From: Pomphorhynchus laevis | Lineage: Eukaryota; Acanthocephala; Palaeacanthocephala; Echinorhynchida; Pomphorhynchidae | NCBI GenBank assembly: GCA_012934845.2 | Contig: WNNJ02001107.1 | Span: 62,001-126,000 of the forward strand | DNA: 64,000 nucleotides | Reading direction: 5' to 3' | Shown here: one piece after another, positions 56,087 through 64,000 of the stretch | How positions within the stretch are numbered: position 1 is the stretch's first letter | Layout of the letters: every line of letters begins with the position of its first letter | The notes under the pieces: generated by a model | Told to the model about the DNA's origin: nothing | The model's input: only the letters and a program-made list of their open reading frames with translations | Database searches by the model: none | Position numbers and translations under genes: made by a program

Positions 56087-59000
56087 ATGCAAAAATCCGA
56101 GCAAGCTTTTAAAAAGCATTTCTCAGCTTATAATTGGACGAATGGGCGTGTTATTTTCATTTTGTCATCTGTTCGTATAGCTCTTATATTATTTAGCATT
56201 ATCCAAGATCGCCTACTGTCAGTGAAATATACTGACATTGACTTTAGTGTATTTTTCGATGCAAGAACAATGATTTTAGAGGTACTTATGTTTCTAACTT
56301 ATATTAGCTTATAATATTTAAAGTATATAAATATTAAATTAATAATATTTAATATAATTTAATATTCAATATGTAATATTAAATATTATAATATTAAATA
56401 ATAATATATAAAATATTTAATTGTAATATTTAATATAATATTTTAAATATCATATATATTTAATATATTAAAGTATAGGTCAGTTTGCTTTAATACTATA
56501 TTTTGTTATTCGCCACTCAATTTATCTGTTGATTGTCTCTTATTTGATCAATTTGCTTTTAATGTTTTTAATTTTTTGTAATTGAACATATATATTAATT
56601 CGTTATGCATGTGGATTGTTAATTTAATGTAATTAAATAAGTTATTAAATTTATCGAAATTGATTTATTTAAGTTCAGTAACAATTTGTTTTATTAATAA
56701 GATACATTTTGGACGTTGCAAAAGTATGATCTAAACCTATAAGCTACTGTTAGTTGATTCAAATTTCAACAATAAAAAAGTATTAACTACATAATATCAA
56801 ATATATTATCTACAAGTACTATAACATATTCAATACTTTATTTATGACACTTGTCAACCGTTTGTAAAAATCCTTGACAAGCTTAGTCGTTATATTTACA
56901 GTTCATAGATAAACGAAACGATAAATAATTAGGTTTATATTTACAAATCAGTTGTTAAGAAGTTGTTGATGACTAATAGATGATGACTGATTCGGCTACA
57001 GTTTTTACTGCCATCTCATGTTTTTAATGAAACACTACAAATCCGCAACGCCTTAGTGCAACACTTGGTATTCTTATATGTCTGGAATTCTCGGGTAGGC
57101 ACATAGGGGTCATCTATCATTCGTCAAAATACTTCCATTAATGTGATATTTCAGACATCTCTGGCAAATTTCGCACTACTCGATGTAACGTGCTAACCCT
57201 TTTTAGGAAAGTTGATGCACATTTACTAGACATTCAGGTTTAGTAAATGTGACACGAATTCATATAACTTAATATTAGTTTAAAGATTTCTTTAAAATTA
57301 TTGCCATAGATTTTTCCGTATCAACACAGACAATTTTAAAGATAGCGGGATTCTATAAAATATCCCATGTATTTATCGTTACACATTTTGTGTTTTGAAA
57401 TAAAAATATTTTTTTAAATAATACTGTTTATTGCGCATTTAAACATTATGAGAGCAAGAAGAATTTAAGAAACAAACAACCTAGTGTTGCTGTTTTGACA
57501 TATTGTGTCTCATCAGTGACGGGTACTTCCCACTGCTGGATTTAGAGGAGGACCGCCATCTCCTCAGTGACGGGTACCTCTCACTGCTGGATTTAGAGGA
57601 GGACCGCCATCTCATCATTGACGGGTTTCTTCCACCGCTGGATTCACTGCCAAAGCATTATTTTCCCTATCTTTAAAATCACTACCTTCTGCTTAAGCTA
57701 ATAATAAAGTAATTTTAATTTAGTAATGATGAATTTATTATAGTCAGCTACATCAACTCTATTTACAGACTGATTTAAATGTTGATGATATCATTTTCAC
57801 TGTCGGAATTTATCAAAATATTTAATTGACTTTAATTACGTCATTTTTGCTTAAAATTAAAATACAAATGAAACAAGTATTTAAAAATAATTGTAATTTT
57901 AAAATTAATGATTGTTATTGTTTGGGTTAATAAGAACTTTAAATAGATTTTAAAAGCTTTAGGGTTCGTCACCATATCAGCGAACTACGTACAGATACAG
58001 TCCACTTTACGCCCAGATATTTTCGTTCTTTCCAAAGTCATTATGTAAACCTTTTCTATGCATTGTCGATATTTTAACATTGATGTTGGCTTGGAAGCAA
58101 TCAAATTATCATGACAATGCAGCCTTCTCTATATGCGTTAATCTGTACTCAGCTGTGATCGCAAGTCGAGGTAATACCGACTGTATTGTTGCTCTTTGTG
58201 TGATTATCAGCATCTTGCTTATTGAAAAACAGACCTATACATGGTCTGGAGTGTTCCTCGGCATTGCAATTCACTTAAAGCTTTATCCTGTAATATACGT
58301 ATTGGCATATTGTCTTAACATCCTCGAAATTCCTATATCGTTTAATAATATCACTCAGTCGGCGATTCGTATATCGCAACTATCGTTAGGCATTATGGTT
58401 GGATTCAGTTTTCCTACCGTATGGTATTTTCACAGGTTAGTTGCAGCTTCGTTTGAACATTAATGCAATGTTCGTTTTCTAGTTTAATGTAAATGACGCC
58501 GTAAAGTAATGTTTTTTAAGTAGTAATCATATTGTATTTATTTAAATTTTAGACTAAATAAGCAAATCTCCTTCTAGAACTAACTATATTCGATAACAAG
58601 GATACCAAGAACGTCTTTATTTACTGAATATCTTTAATATCGAAAATATAATAGTACGATTTTGGTATGTGTACGAAATGCGATTGCATACGATATTATT
58701 GTACTGTTAGACATTTGAGTTGCAAATTGGTACATTCAATTATCTTAAAATTAATGCGTTATCAAACCTTTAAAATTATTTCTGTTAATTTTATTTTAAT
58801 ACAATTTATGACTATTAGGAATTTTGAGACAGGGATGGTAAAACCTAATTTATTTTTATATTTCGCTACTAGCTACTGCTAGTATCATCAGAAACAAAAC
58901 GTACACTTTGTCCATGAGATTAACATATTACACATTTTGTTTGTGATGGTGAAGGTAGTCAAATATAAAAATGAATTAGTTTTTGATTCTGATCCAAAAC

Positions 59001-62000
59001 TTCAAATTAAAAAATAAATCATTGGTTCATTCAAATTTAATTTAAATTTAATGTATGAATTAAATTTAATGTAACTTAAGAGTATAAAGCCTTAAATTAA
59101 TAATGACTTTAAAAATCATTAAAATATAAAACTGCGTCTTCTATATCAAATTGCTTGAATTTATTTAATTGGAAGTAAAATTACAATTTATCTCACATTA
59201 TCAAGCAATTTTACTTAAAATCGCTTGTAATTGACATAAATATTAGTTAAATGCATCTAACAGCGTAATATGATCAGGCTTGCAATGCAAATGCAATTAT
59301 TTAGCAAATTTTATTGATAACATGTTTTTTCTTTAAGATATGGATTTGAATTTATCGAGCACACCTATCTCTACCACTTCAGTAGACTTGACGCTCGTCA
59401 TAATCTGAGTCCGTATTTCTATCTTATCTATTTGTTATCCGGAAATCGTTGTGTTAATGTTGTTCATAGAATTTTGATGGCATTACCCCAGGTAAAATGA
59501 AAACGAATTCTTAAATTGTTTTTTTTATTAACTTCTAGATTCTTAGTTGTGCCTCAACGTGCATATATTTGAGACAAAATTTGGCCTTATGTATGTTTGT
59601 GGAAACTGTCATGTTTGTCACATTTAATAAAGTATGCACTTGCCAAGTAAGCGACGATTAAAACTTTTAACTTATTCACCATAAAGCACCAATAAATATC
59701 ACAGTATTCGATTATTTAAACATATTATAATGATAAAGACTAAATAATAAGCATTATCTAAATCATCAAATAAACAGCATTGACATAATAAAATTAATTA
59801 TCTAATTTTAATATAAAATTATATAATTAAGTAATTATGATTATATAATTACATTTAGTTTTGAAAACAAAAGCGAATGTTTTTTTCTGATGATACTAGC
59901 AGCATCTAGCGAAATATAAATAAATTAGTGTTTTATTGATTCTGCTCCGAAAATTTAAAATAATTAATTACTAATTCAAAATAAAGAATGTTTGAAATTG
60001 CGGTATGAAATATGTTCTAATAATTATTGTAAATGAAAATGACGGTTACTGTGATTTACTTTTAATTGGAGTATCAATCTACTTGCAAATTGATTATTCA
60101 ATTACTTTTGCCAACTCATTTACATAAGTATGAATACACATAGTATACACGATATATCATGGTGTATAATGGAATGCATTGATTTCTATTGTAGGTTGAA
60201 TTTAATTTCCCCCAACTGATTCCTAGAACGAAGGTTTGTATATATTGTCGCTGTTATAAAAATTAAATTTATTGTAGTTTACTGCTTTGATCGAACATTA
60301 ATAAAGAAAATATCATATCGCTAGCATAATAAAGTGTTTATGTACATTGAGCCAATGAAGGTTGATAAGTTCATTGGAGATGAGATCAAAACGCCGGTGT
60401 CTAAGAAGTATGCGGTCTGCAGTGCGAAGAAAGCGATACAGAGGAGATGTAACACAGGATGGGAAGTTTTAGAAAAATGAGATGCAGTTTTATTTAATAC
60501 GTTTGTTGCGTTTTATTTTAATAGATATTAACGTGATATCTATTAAAAGATATTAACTTAAAGAAAGATATAAAATGATCAACTTAAGGTATTTATATTT
60601 TATACTTCCTATAGATATCAATTACTTGGCCAATATTGCCAAATGCTAAAGATCATATCACTAGCATTATAACGTTCATGAGAACGCTCATCAACGTTTA
60701 TGAGAACGTTCATGAGAACGTTTATAATCATATCACTAGCATTAGTTCATACCAAATGCTTGCTATATTTTAACATTTGCTCTCAAAGGAATGTAATATG
60801 TTTCGTTTTATCTATTTTTTTATTTATTTACTATATCGTTGATGTTGTTGAATATGTCAGCTATCATTCCAATTATTAATGATCAATAATATGAACATCC
60901 GTTAGATTATTAACTAGATGTAATTTAACTTCTATTGTAAATAATTTGTATCTAATCTGAATTTATAAATTTTTATTGAGTCATATATCCTTACATTAAG
61001 CTATATTAGAATCTTAAATCTATAATACAATATTTCTTAATAATGAATACTAATATTTTATTAAAATATTTTATTAAAAATAAAGCATTTTGATTTAGTA
61101 TTACGTTTGGTTTCTTTACCTAATCCCGATAGTAATCCCCCAATTACACATGAAAATTGTAAAGACAATATTATTGACTGTATTCTGGTTCGCAGCCCAA
61201 GTAAGTATTTATTTCATTATGAGCACCACTAACATAACTATTAAAAATAATAAAATAATAAGAAGTGCTCATTATCAAATAAAATGATTAACTAAAAGGA
61301 TTTAAATTTTTAAAGATTTATGTGTTAAAAAGTATAATAAGTTCTAAGTATAAGAACTTTATAAAAATTGGCTCTCGTTAGTCTATCACATTAATCAAAT
61401 TAAAACATTTTGAAGATTATAAACGTCATTGAAGTTAAATCTCTCATATCAAACTTAAAAATTGGAATCATGGTTGAAGACTCGATTGAAACATTAGACA
61501 ATTTTTGAATTATGTTGTAAAACTCTTTAAAAATTAATTTGGAGAATTATGATTATTTTTAGAAAACGATATTTTTATTAGGAAATTGTATCAGTTCTAA
61601 GCGAATCGACATTAAATATATATATTAATCACGACTCAATTAAACATCACAATATTTGAGTTGATATGCAACAGGGCATATCTGCGCTGTCGATTTATTG
61701 GATCTATTTATCTACTAGCGTCGAAAACTGGTCACTCGCGATTTTAAACTTGCGATTGAGAAATACAAAATTTAATTTGTACTAAAAATAAGGACTTGAC
61801 TATGCATGTCAACGAACTGGATTTTTATAGTAAATATTAGGTTTATCAAGCATACATTTTAAGTTGATCAGCGATAGTTTAAAACTTTCTTCTATAATTT
61901 GTCGAATCAGTTTGTTTATGATGTAAAATTTCCAATTTAGGAAATGTGGATGTATTTTGGATATATGATCGAATTCAAAAGTAAGCCGGATTTCATTCAA

Positions 62001-62087
62001 ATATGGATATCGTCTTTAATACTTTTAAGCGCACATACATTTATTATATGTGAAATTTTGAAGTGTGTGAAACGTAAAGCTCTTTAA
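56087..62087 (+). CDS. PIGM: GPI mannosyltransferase I catalytic subunit, PIGM
   Basis: Six exons, 392 residues: 56,087-56,281; 57,963-58,435; 59,338-59,491; 59,539-59,646; 61,099-61,200; 61,941-62,087 (TAA). All junctions are GT-AG and in frame. PIGM adds the first alpha-1,4 mannose to the GPI precursor on the luminal side of the ER, using dolichol-phosphate mannose, together with PIGX. Conserved features: an N-terminal membrane segment, then VKYTDIDFSVFFDA with the catalytic DxD (D50, D52), SPYQRTTYRYSPL, IASRGNTDCIVAL, AIHLKLYPVIY, FEFIEHTYLYHFSRLDARHN with LSPYFY, FVTFNKVCTCQ and YYVWFLYLIP. Multiple hydrophobic segments fit a polytopic GT-C enzyme. Length is close to the human protein (423). 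No break is seen. The ATG abuts a TTATAG acceptor. Introns carry hammerhead-like repeats. Confidence 0.94.
57492..57516 (-). ncRNA. Hammerhead-like core, site E
   Basis: Minus strand: CTGATGA, GACA-CAATA-TGTC, then AAAAC where a hammerhead has GAAAC. The CTGATGAG start and perfect 4-bp stem II follow the hammerhead consensus without the extra A of sites A and B. The changed G12 would be expected to abolish cleavage. It adjoins the 51-bp repeat. Confidence 0.35.
57514..57660 (-). repeat. 51-bp tandem repeat, nearly three units, with a relative at 41.7 kb
   Basis: Units start at 57,514, 57,565 and 57,616 and share CAGTGACGGGTAC, CACTGCTGGATTTAGAGGAG and GACCGCCATCTC; the third is diverged and incomplete. 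Read on the minus strand each unit repeats the region immediately 5' of the hammerhead-like core. A single relative lies at about 41,700-41,740. Confidence 0.85.
58861..59914. repeat. Inverted pair of CTGATGA...GCGAAA modules, sites F1 and F2
   Basis: Minus strand 58,861-58,891: CTGATGA, TACTAGC-AGTA-GCTAGTA (7-bp perfect stem), GC, GAAA. Plus strand 59,887-59,914: CTGATGA, a related but shortened stem, GCGAAA. The flanks (ATATAAA, AAATTAG) are also shared. The two sites lie in PIGM introns 2 and 4. Confidence 0.65.
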
Positions 62088-63697
62088 TATTGATCTTCGT
62101 AAATACTGATCGCTTGATCGAGTTCTTTCAAGCTGGTTTTGTATATAGCATAAATTATTACATATCAAATCCAGGATATTGTTTCATTCAACCCTTTTTG
62201 TTATATTAATAGAATCAGCTTATAAAGCATGTGTGTGTAAAAATATAGAAATATATAGAAATATAGAAATATAAAAAAATATATTTAATTTTTACTTATC
62301 AATTGCTACACGATGTAGCAATTGATAAGTAATGCCTCTAACTTCTCATTTTAAAATTAAAAACATATATTTTCATTGTTTACTGAAACTATAATTTTAT
62401 TCGATTTTAATATTAAGCGTTCTAGCCTAGATAATATGGTCATGTGTGCATTCTCTATCAACCCCTGCAATATTAAATAAAATCAGTTGTATTTTAAATG
62501 AGAAAGTTAAAGAAAACTTAAATTTTATTTGCTGTCGAAGAATGCCAATTTTATGAATATAGTAGTATTAATGAATACATTAATATATTTGATGAATACA
62601 TTTTATGAATATTTCAAAGAATACAGTTTTGTTAGAGGTGTAATTAGCTGTCAACAACGATTTCTTAATAAAGATTTACGTTAATCAAACGAACTGCGAT
62701 TTTGTCAGCTTTCTGACCATTTCCACAAGCATAACATATCAGCAGAGCCGTATTTATGATATGTAATATGTAATCTGATGTAATGTGATTTCCTCTGATG
62801 TAATGTTATATCTTATTCCAGCGTAGAATATGCAAAGGATGGTATGGATTAATCAGATTATTTTAATAAAACTACGTATTTTGTATCATAAATAAATTTA
62901 AAACGGACATGTCTTAATAAAATCCGATTAATATCATATATTATATTTACTATTACAGAAAAACGATATTAAATAAATATAACATATATTTTTTTACATT
63001 TAAAATTTGAGGTCATTAGAAGGAACTGCTGTGCATGTATTTTATCAATAATTGATCAAAAATGAAAGCGATATATTAATTGGATAATTTTTATTCAAAT
63101 TATTCTTATTTACGACACAAACCATATGGTGCTATTAACTGGCAATTATATCACCTAACTGATTTTATATATTTTGTAATAAATAATGGAAATATCGTAA
63201 TCTTAAAAATATATTGGTAATTATGTTACCCAATATATTAAATATATTGCATTAAATATGTTGAACATATTGCATACCTTTATATTGAATATATTGCGTG
63301 TTATACTAAATATGCTCTAAATTTAATTATTAAAATAATCCATTTATTTTAATTTTTATAAATTTACAAGAACGATTAAAGTGTTTTTCAAAAACATCAC
63401 CTTTCATCTTCAGGAAATTACAAAATGTTTTCAAAAGAAAAATCTTTGTAATTTCAATAAAAAAATTTAAGTAAATTAAAAAAATGAATTTTCTGAAGAT
63501 GACTGCAGGAATATTGCGACTTTTTCGAAAATAATTTACTCACTTTCCAAAGCAAAAATCTCAGGGAAATTGTTAACTGATAATTCTGGAATTAAATTAA
63601 ATTTTGAATTTAAATTTTAACTCGAAATTGAATTGTATTTTACTGAAACAGCTAGGAACAATTTGCTCAGTTTTGTTCTTTTATAAATATCAAAACA
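62088..63697. other. Region downstream of PIGM with a perfect 17-bp hairpin
   Basis: AT-rich. A perfect 17-bp inverted repeat with a 3-nt loop lies at 62,294-62,330 (arm ACTTATCAATTGCTACA), about 200 bp past the stop codon. A degenerate member of the 44.1/53.7-kb repeat lies near 63,005-63,050 on the minus strand. No gene seen. Confidence 0.5.
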
Positions 63698-63991
63698 TCA
63701 GGGACATCGTGTTGAACAGTGTACGCATAACCTGGCTCCGTTGGGAACTCCTAATTTTGCGAATGATGTGTTTCTAAATCGATCTAACCGACGCTCATTA
63801 TAAAATAGTTCTAGTTTAGGCACAGCAATTTTCGAGTATTTGCAGAATTCCGTCAATAGATCGATAACTCTTGGTTCATATGTGCAGTTCATTTTTAAAT
63901 GTATACAGCACGTCCCGAAGACAATCCAATGTGATCGAATGAAAAACATCCTTCGCTCTGATGGGCAATACCGGAGCTTCTCATTAGACAT
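63698..63991 (-). CDS. Ubiquitin-like-fold protein, probable C-terminal exon
   Basis: A minus-strand frame of 97 residues ending in TGA. The segment RVIDLLTEFCKYSKI, LELFYNERRLDRFR, then FAKLGVPNGARLCVH has the pattern of a ubiquitin/SUMO-like beta-grasp domain: helix, LxLFYxxxRL strand, LGVxxGxxLxV. It lacks a C-terminal diglycine (ends CSTRCP), so it would be a built-in domain rather than a conjugated modifier, as in Rad60/NFATC2IP-type proteins. The N-terminal third may be intron, and the gene probably continues beyond the window. No close identity can be given. Confidence 0.4.
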   Translation of the reverse strand: MSNEKLRYCPSERRMFFIRSHWIVFGTCCIHLKMNCTYEPRVIDLLTEFCKYSKIAVPKLELFYNERRLDRFRNTSFAKLGVPNGARLCVHCSTRCP

Positions 63992-64000
63992 ACATTTTGT

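Overview
Nuclear DNA of an AT-rich metazoan. Host genes have spliceosomal introns (51 bp to about 6 kb), use the standard code, and lie in dense repeats. I recognise three host genes firmly: nop10 (minus, 4.3 kb), mitochondrial ribosomal protein uL4m (plus, 32.9-44.7 kb) and GPI mannosyltransferase I, PIGM (plus, 56.1-62.1 kb). A fourth, 80 bp downstream of the uL4m stop, is a coiled-coil protein that may be POC5-like. A ubiquitin-like reading frame lies at the right edge. In three genes the start codon directly follows a splice-acceptor AG, and two of the genes are closely spaced in tandem. This suggests spliced-leader trans-splicing and perhaps an operon, as in flatworms, rotifers, nematodes or tunicates. 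A POC5-like centriolar gene would favour a ciliated lineage such as flatworms. The species cannot be settled from the sequence.

Layout. 0-4 kb: AT-rich repeats and a Penelope-like retroelement fragment. 4.3 kb: nop10. 5.9-8.3 kb: a 20-bp minisatellite of about 119 units with a 900-bp higher-order duplication. 8.4-28.4 kb: a retroelement graveyard holding at least six LINE copies of several families and a gag fossil. One CR1-like LINE (18.0-22.2 kb) keeps an open endonuclease/reverse-transcriptase frame of about 944 codons. 25.6-26.1 kb: a palindrome with arms of about 230 bp. 29.9-30.1 kb: a 224-bp palindrome without a spacer. 30.8-32.4 kb: a reverse-transcriptase fossil.

32.9-62.1 kb: the uL4m, POC5-like and PIGM genes, all on the plus strand. 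Their introns and spacers carry a 5.7-kb array of a 14-bp unit (uL4m intron 4), Penelope-like fragments and many small dispersed repeats.

The most interesting signal is a recurring module of the form CTGANGA, hairpin, GAAA. It occurs at six or more unrelated loci and about fourteen sites, on both strands. It looks like the catalytic core of hammerhead ribozymes, which are known from Penelope-like elements. Several copies carry an extra A or a changed core base, and I could not establish stems I and III, so activity is unproven.
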